Under the pieces are notes generated by a model. That model searched no databases. It saw only the letters and a program-made list of their open reading frames with translations, and was not told the origin of the DNA. This document shows, piece after piece, positions 34,175 through 43,858 of a DNA stretch of 64,000 bases. The stretch covers positions 868,001 to 932,000 of the forward strand of contig NZ_QRDP01000004.1 in the NCBI RefSeq assembly GCF_003385775.1, in the 5' to 3' direction. Within the stretch, counting starts at the first letter, position 1; each line of letters begins with the position of its first letter. This stretch comes from Parasphingopyxis lamellibrachiae. GTDB taxonomy: Bacteria > Pseudomonadota > Alphaproteobacteria > Sphingomonadales > Sphingomonadaceae. The translations under genes and the position numbers were made by a program.

Positions 34175-34419
34175 ACCGCGACTCCCCGCTCTCCGCTCCG
34201 CATGAGCGAGGCGGACTTGAAAGGTTTGGTGTTTTGCCGTGCCATCGAAAGAGAAATCTAGTCGCTAACGCCACCAAAGCACAACGGCAATCGCGCGAGC
34301 CTCGTCATCGGACGAGCAGTCAGGCTCTTCGTCGAATGCCGATTCCACAAACGAACGTAACCTTTCAGTCAAATGCGCCGAACCGGATTTCTCACGACTA
34401 GCAAGCAAGGGCCTCACAC
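34175..34419. other. Divergent interval, no gene seen
   Basis: These 245 bases separate the halogenase operon from a membrane protein. I see no convincing gene. It must hold the promoter of both. AAGGG at about 34408 is the ribosome site of the gene on the right. Confidence 0.5.
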
Positions 34420-35073
34420 ATGAATTCAACGATACGCCAAGCGGGCACATTGATTGCCGCGGCACTGATCATCTCGATCATCACGCAGATCTTTTACATG
34501 GTCACGCTCGGTGGGCCCCAGCCCTCCGACCCGGCAGTGGGGATAACGAATGCCGATGTGGTTGCCTATTTTACCGATCGTTGGTCGGAAGTTGCCACTG
34601 TCTGGACGATCGAACTCGCGGCCTTTGCCGTCATCGCAGTTGCCGCGCTCACGGCATTGACTCGGGGCGCCGCCGCACCAGTTGCCTGGGCCGCCCTGTT
34701 TTTGGCGGCCACCTTCAACATTCTCCAGGTCGGTATCGGCCTTTCGATGTTCAGACCTGCGGCGCTTGCCGGCGAAGCGCTGGCACCCGTTTTCCTGACT
34801 GTCGTCGCCGGGGCTTTTCTCTTCTACTTCTTCGCCAAGGCGCTGATCGCGCTCGCTGGGATAGGCTTGGGTATCGTGTTGCTTTCCAGCGCCAGCACGG
34901 CTGCAAAGGTGGCTGGCATCCTGAGCATCGCTGTCGGTCTGATCGCAGCTGCGCTGAACATTTACGCCATTCCGCAAGGCATGGGTTTTGTGTTTCCAGC
35001 CGGGGCGGCTGGCACTGCCGCAGCGCTTACAACCGGCATCGCGGCGTGGATGGCGACCCGGCGGACGGAGTAG
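34420..35073 (+). CDS. Six-TM membrane protein, unknown
   Basis: The protein is 217 aa and mostly hydrophobic, with about six membrane segments (near 8-28, 60-82, 88-108, 120-142, 145-160, 165-215) and one soluble loop with DRWSEVATVWTIEL. AAGGG lies upstream. Composition and length resemble uncharacterised small-integral-membrane families. It lies 102 bases before kbl in the same direction, but has no metabolic link to it that I can see. Confidence 0.8.
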   Translation: MNSTIRQAGTLIAAALIISIITQIFYMVTLGGPQPSDPAVGITNADVVAYFTDRWSEVATVWTIELAAFAVIAVAALTALTRGAAAPVAWAALFLAATFNILQVGIGLSMFRPAALAGEALAPVFLTVVAGAFLFYFFAKALIALAGIGLGIVLLSSASTAAKVAGILSIAVGLIAAALNIYAIPQGMGFVFPAGAAGTAAALTTGIAAWMATRRTE

Positions 35074-35175
35074 AGATCAACCGCGGCCGGACCGGAAACG
35101 TGGATGGGCATCTCGCATGATGACGGAAAGCGCGATAAAGCAGCACCGAACATTAGGCGAAAAGGAACTTCATCC

Positions 35176-36396
35176 ATGTCTGCCGGATTTTATGGACGGG
35201 TCGATGACACGCTGCGGGAAATCGAAGCACAGGGACTGACCAAACCGGAACGGATACTCTGCTCCCCGCAAAACGCCGAGATCGAGGTTGTCGATGGCGA
35301 CAGGCAACGCAGCGTCCTGAATTTCTGCGCGAACAATTATCTCGGCCTCGCGGATGATCCTGAGCTGATCCAGGCTGCGACCAGAGCCATGGCAACCCAC
35401 GGGTTCGGCATGGCCTCGGTCCGTTTCATATGCGGAACGCAGGATATGCACCGCGAGCTGGAGCAGCGGATCGCCCGGTTTTTCGGCTATGACGATGCGG
35501 TGACCTTTGCCGCCTGTTTCGATGCCAACGGGGCGGTGTTCGAACCCCTGCTCGGCGCGGAAGACGCGATCATCTCGGACAGCCTGAACCATGCGTCGAT
35601 CATCGATGGCGTGCGCCTGTGCAAGGCCAAACGCTATCGTTTTACCAATAACGATATGGCAGATCTCCGTGCCCAGCTCGAACAGGCGCATGCGGACGGC
35701 TCGAAAACCATATTGATCGTTACCGACGGTGTGTTTTCGATGGACGGAACCATCGCGGACCTGCCCGGGCTTTGCGATCTTGCGGATGAATATGATGCGC
35801 TCACCATGGTCGACGATTGCCATGCCAGCGGCTTTCTGGGCGAGCATGGCCGCGGAACGGCAGAGTACCGAGGGGTCGAAGGCCGGATCGATATTCTGAC
35901 CGGCACGCTCGGCAAGGCGCTGGGTGGCGGAATGGGCGGCTTTATCTGCGCGCGGCAAAATGTGATCGACCTGCTCAAGCAGCGCGCACGGCCCTATCTG
36001 TTCTCCAATGCCCTGGCCCCACCACTGGTGGCGGCCTCAATCAAGGTGTTCGACCTGGTCGAGCAAGGCGATGGCCTGCGCGCAAGGGTGAAACGGAATT
36101 CGCAGCGTTTTCGCGCCGGCATGGAAGCCGCCGGTTTCACCCTGTTGCCCGGCGAACATCCGATCATTCCGGTTATGCTCGGCGACGCCCAGCTCGCGCA
36201 GGACATGGCGGCCCGGCTGCTGGATGAAGGCATTTACGTGATCGGGTTTTCCTTTCCCGTCGTCGCCAAGGGACAGGCGCGTATTCGCACCCAAATGTCG
36301 GCGGCCCATAGCGACGAGCAGATCGACCTCGCAATTGCCGCCTTTACCAAAATCGGCGCGGAACTGGGTATCGTGCCGGGAGAGGCAGCCTCGTGA
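35176..36396 (+). CDS. kbl: Glycine C-acetyltransferase (2-amino-3-ketobutyrate CoA ligase)
   Basis: The protein is 406 aa from ATG 35176 (AAGGA nine bases upstream). It is a PLP enzyme that cleaves 2-amino-3-ketobutyrate with CoA to glycine and acetyl-CoA. The fold-type I alpha-oxoamine-synthase features are [13 protein letters not shown] near 53, [11 protein letters not shown] near 137, [15 protein letters not shown] near 213, and the PLP lysine in GTLGKALGG near 247. tdh overlaps its stop codon, so the two form the threonine degradation operon. Confidence 0.96.
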   Translation: MSAGFYGRVDDTLREIEAQGLTKPERILCSPQNAEIEVVDGDRQRSVLNFCANNYLGLADDPELIQAATRAMATHGFGMASVRFICGTQDMHRELEQRIARFFGYDDAVTFAACFDANGAVFEPLLGAEDAIISDSLNHASIIDGVRLCKAKRYRFTNNDMADLRAQLEQAHADGSKTILIVTDGVFSMDGTIADLPGLCDLADEYDALTMVDDCHASGFLGEHGRGTAEYRGVEGRIDILTGTLGKALGGGMGGFICARQNVIDLLKQRARPYLFSNALAPPLVAASIKVFDLVEQGDGLRARVKRNSQRFRAGMEAAGFTLLPGEHPIIPVMLGDAQLAQDMAARLLDEGIYVIGFSFPVVAKGQARIRTQMSAAHSDEQIDLAIAAFTKIGAELGIVPGEAAS

Positions 36397-37427
36397 AATC
36401 TCTCGTCAAAGCGAAATCCGAACCGGGGCTCTGGCTTGAAGACAGCCCCATGCCGGCGATCGGCCATAACGATGTCCTGATCCGGGTAAAAAAAACCGCG
36501 ATCTGCGGTACGGACATGCACATCTATAATTGGGATGACTGGGCCCAGCGCACCATCCCCGTGCCGATGATCGTTGGTCATGAGTTCATGGGCGAGATCG
36601 TGGAACTGGGCTCCGAAGTCAGCGGGTTCGCCGTTGGCGACCGTGTTTCAGCCGAAGGGCATATCACCTGCGGTAGCTGCCGGAACTGCCGTGCGGGGAA
36701 CCGTCACCTCTGCCGGAAAACGCAAGGCATCGGCGTAAACCGCACCGGCGCATTTGCCGAATATATCTCCGTTCCCGCCTTCAACGTCTACAAATTTCCA
36801 GACGAAATACCCGACGATATCGCCGCTCTCTACGATCCCTTTGGCAATGCGGTCCACACCGCTCTTGCGCAGGATATGGTGGGCGAGGACATCCTCATCA
36901 CCGGCGCCGGCCCGATCGGCGCGATGGCGGCGGGAATTGCCAAGCATGTCGGCGCCCAGAATGTCGTCGTCACGGACGTCAATGATTTCCGGTTGAATCT
37001 CGCAAAGACGCTGGGCGCAACCCGCACCGTCAATGTCTCCCGTGAAGAATTGCGCGACGTAATGGCCGAACTCAACATGACGGAGGGGTTCGATGTCGGC
37101 CTCGAAATGTCCGGTGCTCCATCCGGTTTCCGGCAGATGCTGGACGTCATGAACCATGGTGGTCGTATCGCGCTTCTCGGCCTGCTTCCCGACGGCACCG
37201 GGATCAACTGGGATCATGTGATCTTCAAAGGCCTTGAAATTCGGGGCATTTACGGCCGGCGCATGTTCGAGACCTGGTATAAGATGAGCGCCATGATCAA
37301 GAGTGGGCTCGACATCGATCCCATCATAACCCACCGGATGAGCGCCGAAAATTTCGCGGAAGGGTTTGAAACGATCAACTCCGGGCAATCGGGAAAAGTG
37401 ATTCTGGACTGGAGCGCAGCGAGCTAA
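36393..37427 (+). CDS. tdh: L-threonine 3-dehydrogenase
   Basis: The protein is 344 aa, started by GTG at 36393 inside the kbl stop (GTGA). It is a zinc-dependent dehydrogenase that oxidises threonine to 2-amino-3-ketobutyrate, the substrate of Kbl. [16 protein letters not shown] near 37 and [11 protein letters not shown] near 63 form the catalytic zinc site; the four cysteines of [15 protein letters not shown] near 93 bind structural zinc; [17 protein letters not shown] near 170 is the NAD site. GGGAGAGG lies upstream. Confidence 0.97.
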   Translation: MKSLVKAKSEPGLWLEDSPMPAIGHNDVLIRVKKTAICGTDMHIYNWDDWAQRTIPVPMIVGHEFMGEIVELGSEVSGFAVGDRVSAEGHITCGSCRNCRAGNRHLCRKTQGIGVNRTGAFAEYISVPAFNVYKFPDEIPDDIAALYDPFGNAVHTALAQDMVGEDILITGAGPIGAMAAGIAKHVGAQNVVVTDVNDFRLNLAKTLGATRTVNVSREELRDVMAELNMTEGFDVGLEMSGAPSGFRQMLDVMNHGGRIALLGLLPDGTGINWDHVIFKGLEIRGIYGRRMFETWYKMSAMIKSGLDIDPIITHRMSAENFAEGFETINSGQSGKVILDWSAAS

Positions 37428-37459
37428 CGCCCGGTCGGTGCATTCATCGCAAAAAAACC

Positions 37460-38602
37460 ATGCATATCAGCGATTTCAACTCCGAAGCCTTTCTGCGCGA
37501 CTATTGGCAGAAAAAGCCGCTGCTGATCAAAAATCCGTGGGACAATTGGGAAAACCCGCTCGAACCGAATGAGCTTGCGGGTCTTGCCTGCGAAGCGGAA
37601 GTTGAGTCGCGCCTGATTGAGCAGACAGATGCGAGTTGGGCCGTTGAACACGGCCCCCTCCCCGAAGCGCGATTTGCCACGCTGGGCCCGAGTCACTGGA
37701 CCTTGCTCGTCCAGGCCGTCGATCACTATGTGCAGGAAGTCGCCGCGCTCATCGAGCCGTTTCGCTTCATACCGAGTTGGCGGATCGACGATGTGATGGT
37801 GAGCTGCGCCGCTGATCAGGGCGGCGTCGGCCCGCATTTCGACCAGTATGACGTGTTTCTGATCCAGGGCTCGGGCCGGCGTCGATGGCGGATCGGCGGG
37901 CGATGCGACGAGACGAGCGCGCTGTTGCCGCACGACGATCTTCGCCTGCTCGCGGCGTTCGAGGCAAAAGACGAATGGATATTGGAACCGGGCGATATCC
38001 TCTACGTGCCGCCGGGGATCGCCCATGACGGCGTTGCCATCGGCGACAATTGCATGACCTACTCTATCGGTTTCCGGGCCCCTTCCCGCAGCGAGCTTAT
38101 CGGCGACTGGTGCGACGACCTGCTCGGCGAAATGGCGACAGACGACCGGTACAGCGATCCCGATCTGCCCCTGCAAGCCAACCCGGGCGAAATTTCCGAA
38201 GCGGCGATCGAACAGCTCCACGCGATGGTTGCCGAAACCCTCTATGACCGCGACAGGTTCGCGCGCTGGCTGGGGCGCTACGTCAGCACACCCAAATATC
38301 CCGATATGGACTGGCGCCCGGACGCACCGATTGCACCCGGGGAGTTGCGCACCCGCTGCGCAGCAGGCGATGCCCTATGCCGCAATCCGGCCAGTCGCTT
38401 TTCCTATATCGGAGGCAGCGGCGATACCGTGTCGCTTTTCGTCGACGGAAAGGTTTTTGCCTGCAGAGCGGAAACCGCCGCGTTTGCGCAGCAGCTGTGC
38501 ACGCAGTCGCAGTTCACGCTCGATACGGGTCAGTTGGAGTCGGCTGGATTGCTGGCGTTGGTCGCCGCGTTGTTCAATCAGGGCAGCCTTGCCTTCGGAT
38601 AG
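37460..38602 (+). CDS. JmjC/cupin ribosomal-oxygenase-like protein (RoxA/YcfD type)
   Basis: The protein is 380 aa from ATG 37460. The iron triad is His126, Asp128 and His189 (GPHFDQYDVFLIQ; PGDILYVPPGIAHDG), at the positions found in RoxA, which hydroxylates an arginine of ribosomal protein L16 with 2-oxoglutarate and oxygen. The N-terminus HISDFNSEAFLRDYWQKKPLLI is the family hallmark. The C-terminal 150 residues form the dimer and winged-helix part. It follows tdh by 32 bases without a clear Shine-Dalgarno and may be read from the same mRNA. Confidence 0.9.
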   Translation: MHISDFNSEAFLRDYWQKKPLLIKNPWDNWENPLEPNELAGLACEAEVESRLIEQTDASWAVEHGPLPEARFATLGPSHWTLLVQAVDHYVQEVAALIEPFRFIPSWRIDDVMVSCAADQGGVGPHFDQYDVFLIQGSGRRRWRIGGRCDETSALLPHDDLRLLAAFEAKDEWILEPGDILYVPPGIAHDGVAIGDNCMTYSIGFRAPSRSELIGDWCDDLLGEMATDDRYSDPDLPLQANPGEISEAAIEQLHAMVAETLYDRDRFARWLGRYVSTPKYPDMDWRPDAPIAPGELRTRCAAGDALCRNPASRFSYIGGSGDTVSLFVDGKVFACRAETAAFAQQLCTQSQFTLDTGQLESAGLLALVAALFNQGSLAFG

Positions 38603-38623
38603 AAAACGAATGCTCGGCGATCC

Positions 38624-38824
38624 TCAGTCCATCATCAGCAAAATGGCCCAGGCCAACGCCGTTCCCGCGAGGAATAACGGCCATGACCAGTGAAAGTCAT
38701 AACCGGCCAGCGTGACCTGATGAACATTGAGAAAGCCGCCGCGCGACCCGCCCGAACCGACGAACAGGGACACTGCCAGGGACAATATAGCTCCGGGTAT
38801 CAGAGCTTTGACAAGCGCAATCAT
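38624..38824 (-). CDS. Small two-TM membrane protein, unknown
   Basis: The protein is 66 aa. The ATG at 38824 has GGAGGAGG upstream. It has two hydrophobic segments (IALVKALIPGAILSLAVSLFV and WPLFLAGTALAWAILLMM), with a Gly/Ser loop and an FNVH-type turn between them. The conserved-looking phrase SGGSRGGFL suggests a small sphingomonad-wide family of unknown role. It converges with the RoxA-like gene. Confidence 0.7.
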   Translation of the reverse strand: MIALVKALIPGAILSLAVSLFVGSGGSRGGFLNVHQVTLAGYDFHWSWPLFLAGTALAWAILLMMD

Positions 38825-38968
38825 AAGCCACGCCTCCTCCCCTCATCATGGATGGGAAATGTGAAGAAATTGTCACACGGACAACTTTAACACATTTTCC
38901 TGCTAAATCAAAGATTTGGACAGGAGAAACCCGCATTTCGCCGACAGAAAAGCAAATTTGCCGTCCAT

Positions 38969-39526
38969 TCAACGCCAACTGATACCGCCTTCCGCCTTCC
39001 GCCATTCTCCGGGTTGCAAGCCCGCCACCGCCCAGTCTCCGACACTCCATCGGACCAACCGCAGCGTCGGATAGCCGACGGCTGCTGTCATCCGCCGCAC
39101 CTGCCGGTTGCGCCCCTCCCGGATCGTCAGTTCAAGCCAGCAATCGGGCACGGTTTTGCGAACGCGAATCGGAGGATCGCGGGGCCAGAGAGCGGGATCG
39201 GGGATCCGCTCGACCCGGGCGGGGCGGGTCATGCCGTCTTTCAGTTCAACGCCGCGCCTAAGCCGATCCAGACTGGCCTCGTCCGCTTCTCCCTCGATCT
39301 GCACCAGATAGGTTTTCGGCAGTTTGAACTTCGGATCGGCGATCCGCGCCTGCAGCCTGCCATCGTCGGTCAGCAGCAACAGGCCCTCGCTATCCCGGTC
39401 CAGCCGCCCGGCGGGATAGACGCCAGGCACATCGATATGCTTCGAAAGCGTCGGCCGTTTCGTTTCCGTTCCCTTGTCGGTGAACTGGGAAAGCACGCCA
39501 TAGGGCTTGTTGAACAGGATCAGCAT
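38969..39526 (-). CDS. rluE: 23S rRNA pseudouridine synthase, RluE family
   Basis: The protein is 185 aa, without an S4 domain, as expected for Rlu[16 protein letters not shown] near 5, the catalytic aspartate in [17 protein letters not shown] near 42, and [19 protein letters not shown] near 138 are family motifs. It isomerises one uridine of 23S rRNA near the peptidyl-transferase centre. GGGGAGGGA precedes the ATG. Placement in the RluE rather than RsuA group rests on length and lacking an S4 domain. Confidence 0.88.
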   Translation of the reverse strand: MLILFNKPYGVLSQFTDKGTETKRPTLSKHIDVPGVYPAGRLDRDSEGLLLLTDDGRLQARIADPKFKLPKTYLVQIEGEADEASLDRLRRGVELKDGMTRPARVERIPDPALWPRDPPIRVRKTVPDCWLELTIREGRNRQVRRMTAAVGYPTLRLVRWSVGDWAVAGLQPGEWRKAEGGISWR

Positions 39527-39547
39527 GATCCCTCCCCTCGCCGTCCG

Positions 39548-40360
39548 TCAGCCTTGCAGAACGTAGCGGCTCTCGCCCGGCGCACGGCACATCCTGCGCG
39601 TAGCGCGCTCTTCCTCGCCGCCAATGATGATAACGTCCGTAATATCGAGGCAGGTAGCACCCGAAGGTTCCGAATTCATGGCCGTGACGGTCGAGGAGCC
39701 TGAGACTTCTTCCCGCGAAGGGCTGACCCATGCAGCCGTCGCGCCGACCTCTTCCCGGGCGATAACCTCGTCGCTCGCTGCAGCGGCGGCCTGGCGTTCT
39801 TCAGGCTCCAGCCGACATGCAAAACCTATCAGCGCACCGGTAAAATTCGTGCCGGTATCGATCTGCCGCGCCCGGTTTACCAGCAGGCCGATCAGGCCTT
39901 CCAGATAGATCGTGTCTCCCGGCTCGCCGCATTGCTGCATACCGTCCGCCAGGTCGCGCTCGCCGCTGAGCGCGGTCGGTTCATAGTCTTCGCACTCGGC
40001 ATAGCGGCAATAGCGTTCGCTCAGATATTCGCGGTCGTCCCGGTAGCGGGCTTCGACGGCGCGATAGGCGGCGTCATCCTCCTCCGCCGTCTGGCCATCG
40101 GCTTCCAGCCCCAGGGCGAATGGCGTCACGACGTCGGTATAATATCGGTCGATCCGCTCGATACAGGCTGCGATATCCTCAACCCGGGATCGCGCCAGAT
40201 TGCGTTCGCGATATTCATAGCGGCAGTCGGGATAAGCCTGTCCGTCGATAACCGGCGCGGTCGGCAGCTCCATCGGCTCCGGCCCCTGAGCCGGGGCGGC
40301 GGCCGAAAAAAAGCAGACCGCCAGCAGCGCCGCGGCCCATCCATACCATATCCGTGCCAT
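39548..40360 (-). CDS. Secreted cysteine-containing protein, unknown
   Basis: The protein is 270 aa from ATG 40360 (GAGGGGAA seven bases upstream). A signal peptide ends near residue 25 (AAAPAQG). The mature part has about seven cysteines, is acidic and helical (YRAVEARYRDDREYLSERYC, DTIYLEGLIGLLVNRARQI), and ends with GSSTVTAMNSEPSGATCLDI-type beta structure. It has a charged ending with GGEEERATRRMCRA. I do not recognise a family. It is likely periplasmic, with disulfides. Confidence 0.75.
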   Translation of the reverse strand: MARIWYGWAAALLAVCFFSAAAPAQGPEPMELPTAPVIDGQAYPDCRYEYRERNLARSRVEDIAACIERIDRYYTDVVTPFALGLEADGQTAEEDDAAYRAVEARYRDDREYLSERYCRYAECEDYEPTALSGERDLADGMQQCGEPGDTIYLEGLIGLLVNRARQIDTGTNFTGALIGFACRLEPEERQAAAAASDEVIAREEVGATAAWVSPSREEVSGSSTVTAMNSEPSGATCLDITDVIIIGGEEERATRRMCRAPGESRYVLQG

Positions 40361-40446
40361 TGCCAATTCCCCTCACCGCCAATCCTATGTGAGACTGGCT
40401 GCCTCAAGGCAAGCGAGGTGGGCGAGCCGACGTTCAGCCGGCCCGG

Positions 40447-42048
40447 CTACTCGCTGCGTTCGACATGCCGGAAATCGCGGACGAACCGGTCGAGCAGGCG
40501 AACCGCAAAACCGGCCGAGCCGTCCGGTTTCCAGTCATTGGCGCCCGACCATGCCATATTGGCGATGTCGAGATGGGCCCAGGGCAAATCCCGGCTCAAA
40601 AACTCGCCAAGGAAAAAGGCGGCCGTTCCGGCACCGCCTCCACTCCCCGAACTGGTGTTGCGAAGATCAGCGATCGTCGAACGCATATCATCGGCGTAAC
40701 TCTCATGGATGGGCAAACGCCAAAGCGGTTCACCGACGATTTCGCCTGCCGCAGCCAATTGCCCGGCAAGCGCATCGTGCCGCGAAAACAGCCCGGCATA
40801 ATCATCCGAAAGCGCGCCTCTTACAGACCCTGTCAGCGTCGCGACATCGACCACCGCCGCCGGATCGAGATTGCGCTCGACCCATGAAAAGGCGTCGGCA
40901 AGAACCAGTCGGCCTTCGGCGTCCGTGCTGATCACCTGAATTGTCCTGCCGTTCATGGCCTGCAGGACGTCGCCGGGGCGAATGGCCCGGCCGCCGGGCA
41001 TATTCTCCGCCAGTGCCGCGACTGCCACAACGTTCACCGGAGCCCGCGACCGGGCCAGCGCCAATACGGTACCGACAACGCTCGCCGCGCCGGACATGTC
41101 CATGCGCATATTTTCCATATTGTCGCGCGATTTGATGGAAATACCGCCAGTATCGAAGGTGATCCCCTTGCCGACGAGCACAATGGGGTTTTCGGCAGCA
41201 GAACCGGTGCCGCGGTAGCGCACGATCATCATGCGCGGCGGCCGCTCCGATCCCCGGCCGACCCCCAGAATCGCGCCCATACCAAGCTCGCCCATCATTT
41301 CTTCATCGAGCACTTCGATGCCGACGCCGGACAGTCCGGAAAAAGCCGAGCGGGCGCGGTCCACAAAGGATTCCGGATAGACGGCATTACCCGGTTCGTT
41401 CGAGATATCGCGCGTCCAGTTCATGGCCGCAATCATGGCGGCACCGCGGTTTTCATAGCTGGAGCGCGCGGCCGATGCGGCATCGGAAACGACCGTCACC
41501 CCGCCGCGTTCGCCTTCCTGTTCCGCGCGCGCGCTGTAGAGATCGGAGCGATAGTCGCCGAGTCCCATTCCGGTCGCGAGAGCCGCTGCCGCCTCGCCTG
41601 TCATCCCGCTTGCGATAACGGTTATGGCGTCAGCTTCTTCAAGCAGTGCACGGCCGGTTACGGCGCCGATCATCTGATAATCGGCCAGCCCCGGATCATC
41701 GCCAAGCCCGACGACGATAATTTGCCGCCATTCCCCGATTCCGCGCAGAGACAGCCGTTGCCCTTCCGCGAATGTGAATTCCGACGTTTCGAGGGCGCGC
41801 GAAATCGGCTGCCGTTCCGCTGCTGTCAGCTCGGCAGTGCGCGCCGGAAGTTCGTCGATGCTCGCCAACGGCACCACAAGAACTCCCCGTTGTGCAGCAA
41901 TCGAAGGGGAAAACTGAACCGCGCGAACCTCCTGGGACGCTGCCTGCGCCATCGCGGCGGGCTGGGCTACCGCTGGAACGGCCAGAGCTGAACAAGCAGC
42001 AGCGGATACCAGGGATAGGCTGAGGCGGGCGAGTGCAGATGGGCTCAT
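40447..42048 (-). CDS. Secreted leucyl aminopeptidase (M17)
   Basis: The protein is 533 aa. Residues 1-30 form a signal peptide (ALAVPAVAQ). A macrodomain-like N-terminal part precedes the M17 catalytic domain: VLVGKGITFDTGGISIKS near 283, NMRMDMSGAASV near 303, and STDAEGRLVLADAF near 380, where the first residue of the usual NTDAEGR signature is Ser. Metal ligands appear intact. Export suggests digestion of peptides in the periplasm. AGGAA precedes the ATG. It is the second M17 gene in the window. Confidence 0.9.
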   Translation of the reverse strand: MSPSALARLSLSLVSAAACSALAVPAVAQPAAMAQAASQEVRAVQFSPSIAAQRGVLVVPLASIDELPARTAELTAAERQPISRALETSEFTFAEGQRLSLRGIGEWRQIIVVGLGDDPGLADYQMIGAVTGRALLEEADAITVIASGMTGEAAAALATGMGLGDYRSDLYSARAEQEGERGGVTVVSDAASAARSSYENRGAAMIAAMNWTRDISNEPGNAVYPESFVDRARSAFSGLSGVGIEVLDEEMMGELGMGAILGVGRGSERPPRMMIVRYRGTGSAAENPIVLVGKGITFDTGGISIKSRDNMENMRMDMSGAASVVGTVLALARSRAPVNVVAVAALAENMPGGRAIRPGDVLQAMNGRTIQVISTDAEGRLVLADAFSWVERNLDPAAVVDVATLTGSVRGALSDDYAGLFSRHDALAGQLAAAGEIVGEPLWRLPIHESYADDMRSTIADLRNTSSGSGGGAGTAAFFLGEFLSRDLPWAHLDIANMAWSGANDWKPDGSAGFAVRLLDRFVRDFRHVERSE

Positions 42049-42451
42049 GGATTCCTCATTTTTTGCGAAATTTGAAGAGACTGAGAATGCTCAATGTAAA
42101 CTAGATTGCGCGATTCAGCTTATTATTGCGAAGCCGGTTTGTCACTTCGCCTTCATGAACCATTCTGTCTCGGTTGATTGCGCGGCACGAGTCCAGGATG
42201 CTGCCAATGCCCAGCTGGTTCCCAACAGGACGTTGATTTGCGCCGCCTATCCCCGGCCTGCTTCAGCCAATGTCAACTTGGACAGAAGTTTCCGGCAGCC
42301 CGGCATATTTGCTTGCCAAAGCCACGCGAAAGCCCTAATTGGCCCGCTTCCGGGGTGAAGCGCCTGCGCTTTGCCCTGCGATTTTTGAAGAAAGCCGGAG
42401 GGGCGTTCGCATGGTGCGGCGTCAGCGATCGGCCAGAAAGGTAAAAGAAGC
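42049..42451. other. Non-coding interval upstream of rpsF
   Basis: These 403 bases hold no convincing gene. The part before the rpsF ATG should contain the promoter and leader of the ribosomal operon. GCCG and CGGC could close a hairpin at about 42392-42421 just before the Shine-Dalgarno, which might be an S6:S18 autoregulatory leader, but I cannot confirm the conserved loop. Confidence 0.4.
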
Positions 42452-42814
42452 ATGGCTCTTTACGAGCATGTCTTTCTCGCGCGTCAGGACCTGGCACAAG
42501 CCCAGGTCGATACGCTTGCCGAGGAAGCCACCAAGATCATCGAAAACCACGACGGCAAGGTAACGCGCACCGAGACCTGGGGTCTCAAATCGCTCGCCTA
42601 CCCGATCCAGAAAAATCGCAAGGCGCATTTCGTGATGCTCCATGTCGATGGCCCGGGCAATGTCGTCGAGGAACTTGAGCGCCAGACGCGCATCAACGAA
42701 GACGTCATTCGCTATATGACGATCCGTGTCGACGAGCATGAAGACGGCCCGTCGGTAATGATGCGCAAGAATGAGCGCGACACCAAGCGTCGCGGCCGCG
42801 ACGACGACCGCTAG
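42452..42814 (+). CDS. rpsF: 30S ribosomal protein S6
   Basis: The protein is 120 aa. [21 protein letters not shown] opens it, and [21 protein letters not shown] in the middle is characteristic. S6 pairs with S18 on the platform of the small subunit. The basic tail [15 protein letters not shown] is longer than in E. coli without the poly-glutamate. It is the first gene of the rpsF-rpsR-rplI operon. Confidence 0.98.
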   Translation: MALYEHVFLARQDLAQAQVDTLAEEATKIIENHDGKVTRTETWGLKSLAYPIQKNRKAHFVMLHVDGPGNVVEELERQTRINEDVIRYMTIRVDEHEDGPSVMMRKNERDTKRRGRDDDR

Positions 42815-42839
42815 ACCGGCGAAGAAGGAGATATAGAAT

Positions 42840-43064
42840 ATGGCACGCCCATTTTTCCGCCGCCGCAAAAGCTGCCCCTTTTCGGGCAATGATGCGCCGG
42901 TCATCGATTACAAGGACGTCAAACTGCTTCAGGGTTTTCTCTCTGAGCGCGGCAAGATCGTTCCGTCCCGCATCACCGCCGTCTCGGCGAAAAAGCAGCG
43001 CGAGCTGGCCCGTGCGATCAAGCGCGCGCGCCATATCGGCTTGCTGCCCTACATCGTTAAATAG
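42840..43064 (+). CDS. rpsR: 30S ribosomal protein S18
   Basis: The protein is 74 aa and basic. [19 protein letters not shown] opens it, and [20 protein letters not shown] and [13 protein letters not shown] close it. It binds S6 on 16S rRNA. GAAGGAGATA precedes the ATG. Confidence 0.98.
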   Translation: MARPFFRRRKSCPFSGNDAPVIDYKDVKLLQGFLSERGKIVPSRITAVSAKKQRELARAIKRARHIGLLPYIVK

Positions 43065-43075
43065 GAGCGGATACC

Positions 43076-43768
43076 ATGGATATCATTCTGCTCGAACGCG
43101 TCGGCAATCTCGGCACCATTGGTGACGTCGTAACCGTGAAAGACGGTTTCGCACGCAACTTCCTGCTGCCGAACAAGAAAGCCCTGCGCGCCAACAAGGC
43201 GAACAAGGCGATTTTCGAAGCCAATCGCGAACAGCTTGAAAAAGAAAATGAAGAACGCCGTGCGGTGGCCGAGACCGAAGGTGCCAAAATCGACGGCATG
43301 ACCATCGAGCTCATCCGCCAGGCATCCAACACCGGCCAGCTTTACGGTTCGGTTTCGGTACGCGACATTATCGTCGAGCTCGAAGCCAAAGGCGAAGCGG
43401 TCAGCAAGAAGCAGGTCGTTCTCGAACGGCCGATCAAGGCGGTTGGCGTGCATGAAGTGCGCATCGCGCTGCACGCCGAGGTCGATGCAACGATCAAGGT
43501 CAATGTTGCTCGCTCGCCGGAAGAAGCTGAACTGCAGGCACAGGGCGTCGATGTTCTGGAGCAGATGTTCGAGAAAGACGAACAGGGCTTCACCGAAGAA
43601 TTCGATCCCAATGCAGAGCCCGGCGAAATTGCCGCTGTCGGCGAAGAAGAGGATTTCGTGGAACCGGTTCCGGCTCCCGAAGCTTCCGACGATACCGCAG
43701 CTGAAGACGCCGATGAGGCCGACGCAGAAGCTGCTGCTGAAGAGGATGGCGACGAGAAAAGCGCCTGA
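43076..43768 (+). CDS. rplI: 50S ribosomal protein L9 with long acidic tail
   Basis: The protein is 230 aa, against about 150 in most bacteria. The N-terminal domain (MDIILLERVGNLGTIGDVV, then KDGFARNFLLPN) and connecting helix are normal, and the C-terminal rRNA domain ends near 150. About 80 more residues are strongly acidic and Glu/Asp/Ala-rich (EEEDFVEPVPAPEASDDTA), a feature seen in sphingomonads. The tail is likely disordered and solvent exposed. A terminator follows. Confidence 0.97.
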   Translation: MDIILLERVGNLGTIGDVVTVKDGFARNFLLPNKKALRANKANKAIFEANREQLEKENEERRAVAETEGAKIDGMTIELIRQASNTGQLYGSVSVRDIIVELEAKGEAVSKKQVVLERPIKAVGVHEVRIALHAEVDATIKVNVARSPEEAELQAQGVDVLEQMFEKDEQGFTEEFDPNAEPGEIAAVGEEEDFVEPVPAPEASDDTAAEDADEADAEAAAEEDGDEKSA

Positions 43769-43790
43769 ATTTTCGCGAAACGCAAACAAG

Positions 43791-43843
43791 AGCGGGCGCG
43801 GCACCATGTCTTACAGGACTGGCGCTGCGCCCGCTTCTTTTTT
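43791..43843 (+). terminator. Rho-independent terminator after rplI
   Basis: AGCGGGCGC (43791-43799) pairs with GCGCCCGCT (43827-43835) across a 27-base loop that can form extra pairs, followed by TCTTTTTT. It isolates the ribosomal operon from the sulfotransferase-like gene 16 bases further on. Confidence 0.75.
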
Positions 43844-43858
43844 AGGGATGGTCGGCCA

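Noticed and set aside
34265-34465. 66-codon minus-strand frame in the halogenase/membrane-protein interval
   Set aside because: It overlaps the start of the plus-strand membrane protein and has no family pattern.
42380-42451. S6:S18 leader RNA before rpsF
   Set aside because: A short GCCG/CGGC hairpin is possible, but the conserved loop could not be identified by eye, so I did not call it.
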